Source of the DNA: Anthoceros angustus
Taxonomy: Eukaryota; Streptophyta; Anthocerotopsida; Anthocerotales; Anthocerotaceae
NCBI GenBank assembly: GCA_010909165.1
Contig: MU008159.1
Coordinates: 2,046,001 to 2,110,000, forward strand
Direction of reading: 5' to 3'
Length of the DNA: 64,000 nucleotides
A model generated the notes under the pieces. It did not search any database and was not told where the DNA came from. It was given only the letters and a program-made list of their open reading frames with translations. The position numbers and the translations under genes are program-made. This document shows positions 32,040 to 43,613 of this stretch, piece after piece; the first letter of the stretch is position 1, and the number at the start of each line of letters is the position of its first letter.

Positions 32040-34500
32040 TTTATTGCAGACATTCGGGACTATGCTGGCGTTTCTCCAAAAGGAAATAGTTCTAGGGTTG
32101 ATGATGACGAAGATGGCCGACCAAGCATGTGAAAGCGATCCTCTCCGGGAGAGCGATGGAGAGGCAAGGAAAAGGCAGTTCGCAACCACGACCAAAGCAC
32201 CGCCATCGCACTCAATAGGGCATTCGATGAGGATTCAATGGAACAAGAAATGAGAGGTACTTGCACCAGCAGTATAGATATCCCGGATGACGATAGTGGA
32301 GAATATGAAGAGCATGAAACCGCAAATGAAGATGTTGAGGACGACGATGCATCGACAACCGATGAGTTGAAGCCGATGACAACAACAGAGAGGATATACA
32401 TAGCGAGGGGGCTCAAAACGTCGCCTAATGTCCCAAGAATCGCCATGCATTGAGGATGCCCAGCTTCTACAAAGTCCGGACAAGAGGGTCAAAGAATCGT
32501 GAAGGAGCGAGCCTGTACAACCAACCTCAAAGGAGGTAGACGCGGATGTTCCAGCCACCGCAAGGACTAAAGGTAAACCAAAAGCGGGGAAAAGAGGAAA
32601 GAGGAATGACATTGAAGACACCATGACGGCGTCATCACCAAAGTCTAACGGACAACGACAGTGGAGCGAGCGCAACAAAGATAAGGACCCGTTACATCAA
32701 ATTCGAGAGTCAAGACAAAAGAGGTGCATTCCGTCATACAGATATGGTTGCCATCACCAAGTTGAGAAGCGCAGACTACATTACTCGTGACGCCGATCCA
32801 AGAGTGGATGAATCGTGGGGAAAACATCTTCTCCGGAAATTAAAAGGGACCTGCAAGAGGGAGTACTTCGCTATGTATGATCGATCCAAGGAGTGCGCAA
32901 GCGTGGAGGTCTTTGACAAAGACAAGTTGAAAAGGCAGCAGACACCATGGGAGTATTGGTGGGAACCACGGCTTCTATGCGCTCCAACGCACGTCTGCGA
33001 AGACCGGAGAACTCACACTTCCAAAGATATGGAAGCTCATATATATGCAGCTTAACCAGAGATGCGTGTCCGCCACGATCACAATGTCAAGGCGATTTCT
33101 AAGAGGATGTCTTTCATTGAGCAAGTCCGATATTCACGATGAAATGAAAATTGCGGTGAGGAGGGTATTAGCATTACAATGGATTGAAGTACAATCTATA
33201 TCGGATGCTAGGCGCCATCGGCGACGCTCGATCGGGAAGAAATGCACGACTTGTCGACCGTAAACCGCTGCTATGCATTGCTAGTGTCCCGCCTCATGTG
33301 TGGACACGGGTGGACGAGGTTTTCGATCTTTGGGAGAGGGGTGAGCTTCGAGCAAGGTAACCGAAGAAAGGCAGCAAGAGGGGAAATCAAAACGTGTCTT
33401 GACATGAGCCGCAGCGGGATCCAAATTTGATTATAAAGCCAATGCATGCGACCAATTGGAGAGTTTTCTGGCATGCCTGTGGGAAGCAGTGAAAAGGATT
33501 ATGTTGTCTACCGGAGAAAGTGATTCAAGGCGAGTTGACCGTGAGCGGCATGAAAACGTGGATAACGAAGGCCAAGAAGTTGAATGTCATCCGCATGATT
33601 TTGCTCGACCGAGGTGCAATTCATTTGCAGAAGTTGAGCGAGAATACCCGAGGCACTCAACACCGTAAGATATAGCGAAATTTCAACCGGTGTTTGATCA
33701 CATTGTAAGTACACGGTATTGTCCGCTCGAGTTAGCAAGGCGCAAAACTAGTTTGCGACTGCCTTCATGTTGCACCTATGAACGCCTCCATCCTGCGCAT
33801 AATCAAGCAGTAAGAGTACAAAGAGAAGATGATACCCGATAGCTTCAAAGAGCACATCAATGCGGCAAGAAATTGGAAGAGGGTGGAAGATTTGCAGAGA
33901 GTCGGCAGAGGAAGACAACGACGCAAAACTAGACATTTTCCATGTTCAAAAGCAAGCAAAGGTCCGTTACGGTAATAACGGTGATATTCGTGAAATGGCT
34001 GCCTACTTGGGGAAAAGAGAATACAAGTCGTTGGTCGCCGATTTACCAAGGGGCAATTTATCGGAGACATGGGATAAGGAGATGACATGTGAGGATTTGG
34101 AGAAGATAATGGATGGATTCATGACAATCACCGAATGCAAGACTTTCCGTGATATTCATGCATGGACTGCACAGATGCGATGTCCAAATGCACCGCGAAA
34201 ATGGTGTGAAAAGGGGGTTTATACAATGGTCCGGGAGAAAGACAACTTGGTTTGGACGAGGGACTTTACGAGAATCATGAGTACATGACGGGGTATGGTG
34301 TTCACCCAACTGCTGAAGATATGAGGAAGTGCAGTGCATTGTCCAATAGTGCGGCAGCCGAGATTGGAGCAATGCTCGCTTATTCGACATAGCGCCGTGA
34401 AGAAACTTTTGAATGTGTCCAACGATGGCCATGTTGTTTCTCCTTACCAAAAGCCAATAGGGTTGATGGTCCCGCTATACGACCTATTCACGTAAAGAGG
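32040..34500 (+). pseudogene. Second mobile element, central ORF region with several frame breaks
   Basis: Coding-like blocks in the plus strand: DIRDYAGVSPKGNSSRVDDD (32047), an acidic IDIPDDDSGEYEEHETANED (32275), ITKLRSADYITRDADPRVDE and LLRKLKGTCKREYFAMYDRS (32755-32880), RMSFIEQVRYS (33100), LCIASVPPHVWTRVDEVFDL (33270), WITKAKKLNVIRMILL (33560), EKMIPDSFKEHINAARNWKR (33820), then DIREMAAYLGKREYKSLVAD and CPNAPRKWCEKGVYTMVREK (33980-34220), and KKLLNVSNDGHVVSPYQKPI (34400). They lie in changing frames with no intron signals at the changes. A partly overlapping inverted copy lies at 37.4-38.0 kb. I know of no firm family. The short block with the KAKKLNVI and SFAEV.REYP phrases weakly recalls ParB-like partner genes of eukaryotic mobile elements (unverified). 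Confidence 0.45.
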
Positions 34501-35071
34501 GAATGGGTTATAGATGGATGCTCGGAAGCGGAGTGGAATACTTATGCATTATCGAAGGGAGGAATCAGATGTTGACCAAGAACAAAGGAGCACAATATTC
34601 ATCGAACAGCGTATTACAGGCCATGAAGTGTTTCCTACAGACGAGGAAGAGTTGACCACCAAACCACACAAACGTGGACATCCGGTTTTTTTTGCCAAAG
34701 AGATGGCAGCAGGGAGATCAGTTAAGCCCAGGGCCGCAACGCTACACTTGGTTCAAGGAACATGCGCACCCATCGACCTTCAAGACTTGAGTCAATCACA
34801 GGGGCCCCAGAAGAAGAAGGAGAAAGATGGCAAAAAAGGTCCGGAAAACCCTAAGAACCCAGACGGAAAGAAGTGCGAAGACCAGAAGAAAGCGACCCTA
34901 CTTGGGACAACCAACATCTGGAGACGTTTGGCTTTGGCGAATCCCAAGGTGGAGAAACGCCATATCTTCCTCTTGCTATTTACGATCCGCAACGGCTGCA
35001 GGAGAACGATGACATCGTCGTCCCGAGGACGGAAAGACAACATTCGCCAAACTAGCTAGAAACATACACCG

Positions 35072-36063
35072 TTGTCATGTGTTGGAGACTGTTTAAATGT
35101 GAGTGCGCGCACAAGTTTGTGCACAAATACCGTACTCAAGGAAAAGTCGATCGTGAATGTCTCGGATGGTTTTCCTCGTAATTCCGATGTACAATGTGAC
35201 ATATCGTGTATCGCAACAATAATTGAAATGTTTGCGGGTGACATGTCGGAGAAATACCAAAAGGTCGATTCCAAAGGCGGATTTCGACGGTGCGTAAAGG
35301 GGTCGGAAACGTCTGGTGCTGTGGGGTTGGAGAAACCCCTTCGTAATGTGACGCTGTTGAAGGTTGGGTTCCTCCTGGTTGGACACACTCACGACCAAAT
35401 CGACCAGATGTTCTCCTGCTTTTCCAAAAGCTTGAAGCATAAGGAGGCACACACTCTTCCCGCGTTGTCGGACATTCTGGTTCATGCATACACGCCTACA
35501 CCGGAGATCAAAGTTTTGAAGGAGGTCCCGGACTTCAGGTCATATGTATGGCCGATTAGACAAGGCGATGGTCGCCCGGCATATTCATCGGCGGTAAGAA
35601 AATTGAACAACTTATCATTCCAGCACAGCTTAAAATCACCAGAGAAGAGAAAACCACTGTAGTGACAAGAATTAGGAGCAAGCAATATTCGACATCGATG
35701 TACTGGGAAACCGAAGCCGGGTTGGAGTTTTTGAAATTTGTCCCCTCCAACGATATAACAGTTGCACGGCTGACGGCCCTACGGGCTCAAGACAAGAAAG
35801 GGACGTCGGCAGGGTTATCTCCGACGGAAGGAGTGGCACATTTGAAAGCGGGTCTTTCGGAGCTGCGGCCATATGTGACTGGGAAAGATTATGGATGGTG
35901 GGAAGCATTCTGGGTGGACCAAGAAGAAATCGCAGTTATCGTGGAGAACAATATTGGGCTCGCACTAGAAGAGCCGTGGAAATGGTTCTCTCGGGCAGAA
36001 TCGGAAGAAACAGCACAACCACTCCAAGTTCCCGATGAAGCTATCCTTCTTGAGATAAAATGA
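35072..36063 (+). pseudogene. DUF7869-type mobile-element ORF, C-terminal half
   Basis: The first open part (35072-35662, +) gives IVNVSDGFPRNSDVQCDISC, the block NVTLLKVGFLLVGHTHDQID followed by QMFSCFSKSLKHKEAHTLPA, and ILVHAYTPTPEIKVLKEVPD. Near 35590 the frame shifts and continues as IEQLIIPAQLKITREEKTTV, SMYWETEAGLEFLKFVPSND and VEN..GLALEEPWKWFSRAE to TGA at 36063. FLLVGHTH..IDQMFS is, from memory, the strongest signature of the DUF7869 family. Upstream at 34.5-35.05 kb a basic stretch (KKKEKDGKKGPENPKNPDGK) may be a linker. It is not in the same frame and has no ATG-supported start. It complements the N-terminal remnant at 10.9-12.9 kb but is a different copy. Confidence 0.55.
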
Positions 36064-36069
36064 CGTTGA

Positions 36070-37370
36070 ACAAGGTATTCCTTGCTCGCAAATGGTCTCC
36101 AACTTGAACTGCCTTCAAGTTTGTGCAAGCCTCACGCACATTCTTCAACAACAATGCTCCTAGTTGGATCTCTTTTGCATCCTTTGTAGCCCCGCCTATA
36201 CAACTTGAGAAGCCGTGTATGCGGTAAGGCATAAAACTGATTACAGTGTACGAGCCACTTCTTGCTTGACGCACCGAGCATTCCCTAATACCAGATTATC
36301 GCAAGAGCCCGCCTCTATGCTTCGCACACGGGTGTTGATGTTTTGATGCCTCTCCTTCAACTCTCCCGAGCATCCTCCCTACTCTCCTTGGCGCTGGAGG
36401 ACGTGTCTCCTCGCTTAACATCCGCCTCCCGCCCACCTCCAAGATGTATCCCTACCCTTCTTCCTCCCACACTGACACCACTTCACGTGAAGCACCTTCA
36501 CCAGAATGCTTCCGCTGTCATACCGACGACGCTTGGCACGCCCATCGACTCGTTGTTGGGAAGGTGACCGAGCCATAGCACCGTCCCTGTACCAAGAGTT
36601 TGAAGGCACCACCTCCAACGCCACGGCACTATCCACCGTATTTGAAGCAAGACACCGCCCCGCACTATCCACCAACCTGGCCATGACCTACTTGCAACTT
36701 GTAGCGCCGTCTCAACCTCGATCCGCTCCTTCCACCACGCCCCGCATGTAGACTGGAGCTTGTCACGATTAACACCTAGCCTACAGAGTTCAAGTTGAGT
36801 TCTACAGTACCTAGGTCATTTGCCAGCACAATTGGCGGTATGCACGTACTCGATCCGCTCCTTCCACCACGCCCCGCACTCGTAAATGATATTCTATGTT
36901 GACCATAAATCCGACCAGGATTTTTAAACTCGCAGATTTCAAGGCAGGCGGGCGGGCCTGCCTCGGCCACGGTTCGTGAAATGAAGCGGCAAAAGGCCAG
37001 CTATGTGGGGACATTGTCCTTTTTCAAGTTGAATTTTTTAAGCATATTTTAATAAACCATTCTTTATTAAATTTTAATCCTAGATAAAAATAGACATTAC
37101 TATAACATGTAAAAAAAATCAGACAAGTTGGAAAAGAAATGAATTTTTTATAATTGTAGACATTGCCTGAGGACAAAATAAGAGCGTTTCAACTGTTTCT
37201 AACTAAAATGAGCACCTAACCATGCTTACACCCTCTTCCCCTTGCTTTAGATTGTGTGCATCGAAAACTCACCTTGTAAATTGCCACGTTGATGGTGTAA
37301 AACTACAATCCACCCCTAATTGTTTTTACATCAAAACTCACCTTGTAAATTGCCACGTTGATGGGGGGTG
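36070..37370. other. Spacer, no gene recognised
   Basis: 36300-36950 is C-rich, with the phrase CGATCCGCTCCTTCCACCACGCCCCGCA repeated at about 36719 and 36855. 37030-37210 is AT-rich. A fragment resembling the left end of the small MITE (CTACAATCCACCCC TAATTG) lies at about 37306, with the phrase CTCACCTTGTAAATTGCCACG duplicated at 37270 and 37338. Confidence 0.5.
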
Positions 37371-37379
37371 CGCAAACTA

Positions 37380-37478
37380 CAATCCACCCCCCCTAATTGT
37401 TTTTTACACTGTAAACTAAAGGGAGTAGGATCAGAGGTCCCATTTACAGAGGAATCCCTGATTAGGGGGGGGCGATTG
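37380..37478. mobile_element. 99-bp MITE relative with TA target duplication
   Basis: The left end is CAATCCACCCCCCC and the reverse complement of the right end is CAATCGCCCCCCCC, each followed by TAAT and flanked by TA (378-379 and 479-480). The interior, reversed, reads GGGATTCCTCTGTAAATGGG and CCTACTCCCTTTAGTTTA, matching 908-950 inside the 542-bp MITE. It is therefore a deletion derivative of the same family in opposite orientation. Confidence 0.75.
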
Positions 37479-38015
37479 TAGTTTGCCCACCACAAACCCT
37501 AGTAGCGGAAAGCAAATACATAACGGATAACTTACAATATGGTCAAAGACTGGTTGAAACTTTGCGATGTCGTCTGCTGTAGAGTGCTTCGGGTATTCTC
37601 TCCCGACTTCAGCAAATGAATTACACCGCAAACCTGAACAAAAAGCAACTTGGATCACATTTAATTTTTTTGCCTTAATGATCCACGTCTTCATGACGCT
37701 CACGCTTAGCTCGCTTTGAATAACTTTCTCCAATGTCGATAGCATTATACGTTCGCCTCCCTCTCCAAGAGGCATACCCTAGAAAACTTGCCAGTTCGTC
37801 GCATGCATTGCCCTTTAATGAGATTTGTGTCACATGCTGCTAGTTGGTCTGGGCCTCCACGCTTTGATTTACCTCTTTTGCTTTCCTTTTTGCGATTGTC
37901 TTGCTCAGGCAGCTCACCCTTCTCCCAAAGGTCGAATACTTCATCCACCCTTTCCCAAATATGCGCAGGGACACTCGCAATGCATAGCACAGCGGTTTTT
38001 TGATTTACCAATATC
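37431..38015 (-). pseudogene. Inverted partial copy of the 33.2-33.75 kb ORF
   Basis: On the minus strand: NQKTAVLCIASVPAHIWERV, DEVFDLWEKGELPEQDNRKK, then CSGLRCNSFAEVGREYPKHS and ADDIAKFQPVFDHI with LEKVIQSELSVSVMKTWIIK. The plus-strand relative at 33.25-33.72 kb reads LCIASVPPHVWTRVDEVFDL and SFAEVEREYPRHST. Here the block KAKKLNVIQ is interrupted and two frames are used. The MITE at 37380-37478 is at its 3' end. Function unknown. Confidence 0.55.
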
Positions 38016-38174
38016 TGGGTAGAAAAGGGTTTCTCCGGCGAAAAGGGGTTATGCCTAAAATCTCATCTTTTTTTGGGGTGAAGATAATCAGAACCGTCAG
38101 TTATATGTTATTTCTGCATGTTCGCCGTTCATCCTATACAAGCGTTTTTGTTAGAAAACGGATAGCATGAGATG

Positions 38175-38335
38175 AGTGCGCAAGCTTGTTTGCGCACCCA
38201 ACGTGATAGTGTGCAAGCTTGTTTGCGCACCCAATGTGATAGTGTGCAAGCTTGTTTGCGCACCCAACGTGATAGTGTGCAAGCTTGTTTGCGAACCCAA
38301 TGTGATAGTGTGCAAGCTTGTTTGCGCAAAATGAA
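38175..38335. repeat. 33-bp tandem repeat, five copies
   Basis: CAAGCTTGTTTGCGCACCCA then A(C/T)GTGATAGTGTG occurs five times with only single-base changes. Because 33 is a multiple of three, the minus strand keeps an open TSLHTITLGAQ-like frame. Confidence 0.9.
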
Positions 38336-38339
38336 CAAG

Positions 38340-38560
38340 AAGATCTAGGTGCGCAAACATGTTACTCGGGGGCAAGAAGACTCAGGTGTGCGCACCTAGG
38401 GACAAGGGGGTCCAGGTGGGCGAACAAATGCATGCACCAGGAGACAAAGGCGCCTAGGTGGGCGAACGAGTGCACGCACCAGGGGCTAAGGGGCCCAGCT
38501 GGGCGAACAAGTGCGTGCACCATGGGGCTAAAGGGCCTAGGTGCGCGCACTAGTGTCAAC
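38340..38560. repeat. ~48-bp degenerate repeats
   Basis: Four units of the type GGTGGGCGAACAAGTGCATG, CACCAGGGG(C/A)(T/C)AA, GGGGCCCAG follow directly on the 33-bp array. The GTGCGCGCAC motif is present at the end. Confidence 0.7.
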
Positions 38561-38944
38561 CAAATGTGAGGAAGTGCATTTTCTTATCAGATCAGCCATG
38601 TACGCGTTTGTAGCATAAGAACGAGCCCGCCTCGTACCAAAATTCGCATCACGATCAATTTCAAATGGTTAGTTGAGATGTTCAAGCCAAGCGCATTCCA
38701 TACATGGATGAGGGCAAGAGCCGCTCTTGAATATAATTAGGGGACAAAATTGACTGGATTGTTCGTACATGGGGGTGATAAGTTACATCACCCCTTTAGA
38801 GTCATCAATGGCATGTAAAGACTCAATGGAACCTTTTCGACCTGGCAACGTCGATCCGTGCTTCCAACTAATTTATGAACATACTAGACTTTCCTGAGAA
38901 AGTGGTGCGTGGTTGGTTAGTGTACAATGGAGGCGCAAAACCCC

Positions 38945-41900
38945 TCAAGATGTTTCATAGCTTGACAAAACTGCGTCTGTGTGCACTGTAAACAGCTGGG
39001 TGTCTGCAAATAGCTGCCAATTGAGGTAACAGTTCAGAGAGTTAAAATCCTATTCAGAATGAGACTTTTGGGGCTGTTGGGACCACCTAGAATTTGGCGC
39101 AAACATTTCAATGCAGCCATAGGAACATAAAAGATGGGATACAGTACCTTGATGAAGGGCCGGTCCCTGCTAGCAAATGAGTCGATAAAACTCTCCTTCA
39201 GAAGTAGGGACACCTGATAAGAGAATACAAGGGAAATTGGCACCCACGCAAACTGAAATGTGATAAAGCACTGATCAACATGAACTGCACAGTGCACAAG
39301 CTCAGAGTGACATACCCTGTCATTGTTTGATTGTACATTGGTGATGGTATGCGAACGCAGGTTCATGCAAAGAGAGTCCAAGTAGCTTTTCAGAACTGCG
39401 AGAAATCCATCTGCTGCTTTGACCTGCATGCAATTATTTTGAGGCAGATTACTTACAAATGCTCTTGTATTATAGCCGAAGGAACTAAGAACCTAGGACA
39501 GCAATACATACCTGGGCGTCATTGTTCTCATTCACTGGATGTCGCTGTGCTGAGCTACTTTCAGCAGCTAGTTTGGCATGATAAGGCTCCAGAGCACTTG
39601 CAAGCTCTTTATGGTGTGGAAGTGCTGGCATGGATGACAATTTCACCTGCATCACTCAACATCATCACATAGGCGCTGAGTTTGTAAATAGACGCATTAT
39701 AGTTGGTCATACTTTGTGACATTACAGCTGGTCATACGGCAGGACATCAAGGTGCCGAACAATAAAACACCACCTTATTTTTGTCCACATTTATGCGAAT
39801 TAGGCTAGAAGATTTGGCCTGTACTTCAGGATATTTGTATTGAACACCAACCTGTCAGAAAGCCCAGCCAAACTCAGCACTGAGAACACATTCGTCCTCT
39901 ATTTTCAGCAACAAGTGGGAGATAAAAGTGTTACCACGAAAGGCACAGGAGCATCAAGAAAGTCCAGCATCTTGCTTGGAAGTACCTGCAAAACAAGATA
40001 CCCAAGGGGATTCAATATTTTCATTTTTGGTGATCAGTCATCCAACTTGTGCTCAGAGTTTAAATGTACCGGCAGCAAGAGACTCTGCCATTCATATGGC
40101 CGAAGCATTGGGATCAATGACAGAACAACTCCTGATAGCACCCCCTGCACTTGCAGGACATCAAAAGTATTGATCAGAAGCTCAACAGGCAACAGGTACA
40201 AACTGGGTGCCAGATAACTGGAGGAGTTGGGATTTTACCAGGTTCGAACAGACTACAACCATTTGCTTCTCCAGCAAAGTGCTGGCAAACATAGCTAGAA
40301 TCTAGAACAACAACCAAATTGGATGAGTTACAGTGATTTTATCGGGGAATGCAGCACTGACATGGTCAAAATCGAAAATATTTTACATTTTCAAGGGAAA
40401 GGACTCTACAAACAGTCGCTGTCGCCCATACAGCAACAGACAACGCTTCTTCAGCTGCCATTGCTGCTGCATGTGCCTGATTCAATCATAAAGTCGGTAG
40501 AAACAGGTTAACCATGCTATGCATTTGTTTCAATATCACAACACCCACGCTAATTTAAAAGCTGTGGCACAAGTAGCTAAGAGCCTTAGATGCACATCAA
40601 ACAGGCAGTTCCAAATAAGGACCAGTAATGATGCTAAGAAGCAAATACCTCAGCAGCTTCGAGATTGGTCCTGAAAGTTTTTCGTGCCAAACCCCATCCA
40701 GAAACAGCTGTCAATCGTGTAAAGTTGATGGGTTGTACATGGCTCAATGGTTGAAAATCCATGGAACTTCCACGCTCAGGAATTGGTGTGCGATGATAGG
40801 CGCAAATAATCCGTAAAGAGTCATTATTGTTGGCCTAACAAACCCCAGCCGATTGTTATGAGCCAGCGTTTTACAAACATGAGGAGAAGCACCGGCTATT
40901 AACATTTTCCACCAGTTAACGTACCTCAGCCCAGGCAAGAACAGCATCAACACCAGTGTCTTCTTGACCAGAAGCTACCTCGTCATCATCTTCATCTTCA
41001 GAATCCAAGCTCCGCAGAGAGCTCTCTAACATACTGCAACCGAGAAAAGCAATGTGAATCTCGATGTAACATGCAATCTGGGGCAGACAGCCTCTCTGAG
41101 AAACGTGGACAATGATTTGAAGTATGTCCAACTATCAGCTGGTGGCCTGATTTTGAACTCATTACCTGTAGTTTGATTCCGAACTGTCTGCTCGTTCATG
41201 ATGTGGCTGGGGTCGGGGCAATGGCGAGATGGTCTCCACTGCAGAGCTTGAGGCAGCAGAGTCTACTTCCCTAGCAGCTTCTAATGGGGAGGCCTTGCCA
41301 AAGTTTTGGCTTCTGCCAATTTCATCTTCAGGGTGGATTTTCATATCCTCTCTAGCACCATGACTGATGCTCTCTTTAAGAGTTGACGTGACTTCAAATC
41401 CTTCGGAAACCTCATGCTCCTCAGAGGACCTCAATAGGGAGCCTGACCGTGCGGACACAAAATCAGCTGACACATCTGGAGAGGCAGGTGCTGATCCTTT
41501 AGAAAAGGATTTCACTCTTTCCTCAGATATCAGACCGGCAGCTGCTGCTGTAGCTCCCAGCACAGAGTCAACAGGGATTGCATCTTCCATCCAACCGTCA
41601 GGATCGTGTCTTGATGGAGAAGCATTGCCATTACCCTTGCTGCCCATTTTAACCATTGGAGGCACAGCATCTAGAAAAGTCATCTCACTTACACACTTTG
41701 TTATCCTGTCCAGCCGCTCCTGTGCAATGATGCTGCAAAGGATATGTGCACATGAGAGGACAGGACAAAGCTTACAAAACGGAGTGCCTATAGCTATAGA
41801 CTTTAAGTGGAACAACACCAGAAATGTTAGCTCACCTGTTTAGAACCTCAAAATGAAGGTTGAAGAAGGGCAATTTTGTAAGGATGCAATAACATCGAGG

Positions 41901-43613
41901 TGCTGAGACTAAAAAACGACCAGTTGGAGAACTTGGGGGTGACATTGCTGTGCTAAGGGACAGGATTCCTGGTAGTCTCTGTACAATTTCTTGAACTAAT
42001 ACACAAACTCCGTACAAGGTTGCATTGTCCGCCACCTACAAATCACACTAACAAGTGAATAGGCAGACACATCACTAAAACAGGACCAAGCTGAGGCAAA
42101 GACGCACCTTCAGACGAAAAATGAAAGAGAGATCATCCCTTTTCAAATGAGCCTGGAAAAAAAGAAACAATCATTAGGCTTAAGGCCCCTCATCACCATC
42201 CTGCAGCCGGAAGTGACCATGGCAGCATATAAATTAAGTGCCCACAGGTGGGTAGTTGGTACCTGGCCATACATAACTTCATTCAGCTCACTCATTGAGG
42301 GAGTCCTCTCCATCAGCTTTGCCTGCCAGTGAGCACCATTGTCATCCTCAACTTCCTTACACTCACAATGTCAACTCAGAAAAGCTGGCTGGCATGCCCC
42401 TTGAATCTAGCTACAGCAAAGTGTCATTTCTTGTCAGCCAAAAGCAAACAAAACTCTCAACTGTAGCTTGCGCAAGTACCTCAACGCCTCCTGGAAAACA
42501 AAATGCAGGAAGATCTTTGCTTTTTAATGGCAGCCTCTTGTTTGGTGGGAATTTGAACAAGACCTACACCAAAAACATGGATGAACATGCCAAAACCGTC
42601 ACAGCAATCCTTTAAGGCAGAGAAAGTCAAGAGTATTACATGCAACACCAATCATGGTGAAGCGTACCCTTGAAAGCTACAAAGCACCCACAGCTCTTTC
42701 AGCTCATTTCATACTTCTACAGAGGAAACAGAATGAAAAATCAAACTACTTGGCAAGCATGGACTGCATCTCATCAAGGTCACACAGCATGCCACACCTT
42801 TCTATTGTCAATATTCCAATATCACGTTCTGCCTACACTATTGAGAGCTTAGACAAAAGAGCACCTGCGGCTCGAGCATTGAAACAGGAGGAGCCCGCTT
42901 TTGCATGACAACTTCTCCCACAAGCCTCTCTACTTTGTCTTGAAGGTCCCTTTCCCAAGCTTTCTTCCTGGCAAATGCTGCCTCTGTTGCCTGGACATTG
43001 GTGTTTGGATGCAATCCAACCACCACGAAGTGCTCGAAAATCGCTGTGGGCTCCTTTCTAGGCCTCCGTTCCTGCCACCTTCGCCGTCAGCCGGTACACA
43101 AAGAGGAAAATGCACACTCTGACAGCATGCTACACACATTCCTTCAGACAGGAGCAAACAATTCTCCCAAATCCTGGTCAACGTACTGTGGCTCTAAGAT
43201 GTTACACCATGCGTTCTAAGACGACTACACAGTGCGTCGCAGTGAAAAAAACAAGACTAGAAACAAGCATATTACATTTTCTGGGTTTGCCTTTAGAATC
43301 ATACCAGAGCTAAGAGTTGGAGGTCACTCCATTGGCGCTTCTGCTTAGTGAGCACTTCCGGATTGAAGGAATTCTTCCTGCTACCCTCTCCTGAATTGGC
43401 ACTCCATTTCAAGACTTTCTGCAGCTGCCTTCTCCACTTGTTCAGACTGCTGCCACTGGGGTGCTTCGAAGATATAACAATGGAAGGACGAGGGCGAACA
43501 GCGGCAGCTGCAGCTACAGCCGCCCTTGCTACCTCCTCCGTAGTTTGTTGAAAGAAGGAAGGCCGGCGATCAAGTTGATTAGAGCTCGAACTGTCAGCCA
43601 TAACATTGTTCAT
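38945..43613 (-). CDS. DENN (AEX-3) domain protein, probable Rab guanine-nucleotide exchange factor
   Basis: Similar throughout to the plant AEX-3/DENN protein family (Arabidopsis At5g35560 type). Start ATG 43613. Blocks in order: FFQQTTEEVARAAVAAAAAV and SFNPEVLTKQKRQWSDLQ (exon 43613-43306); RKEPTAIFEHFVVVGLHPN and APPVSMLEPQ (to about 42867); VLFKFPPNKRLPLKSKDLPA, FCFPGGVE (42565-42483); ERTPSMSELNEVMYGQ; AHLKRDDLSFIFRLK (42150); VADNATLYGVCVLVQEIVQR, APRCYCILTKLPFFNLHFEV (upstream DENN); a Ser/Glu-rich insert (41166-41735); SLDSEDEDDDEVASGQ; IICAYHRTPIPERGSSMDFQ (40810); core DENN exons 40.3-39.5 kb; YLDSLCMNLRSHTITNVQSN; VSLLLKESFIDSFASRDRPF; final exon 39013-38945 (TQLFTVHTDAVLSS, TGA). 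It has more than twelve exons and about 750 aa estimated. No frame break was seen. DENN proteins activate Rab GTPases; the exact Rab is unknown. Confidence 0.88.

Noticed and set aside
42662-42746. Possible DENN-gene exon reading LKELWVLCSFQG
   Set aside because: It resembles the expected segment only loosely. The block at 42483-42565 (VLFKFPPNKRLPLKSKDLPA, FCFPGGVE) fits the family far better and joins the flanking exons in phase.
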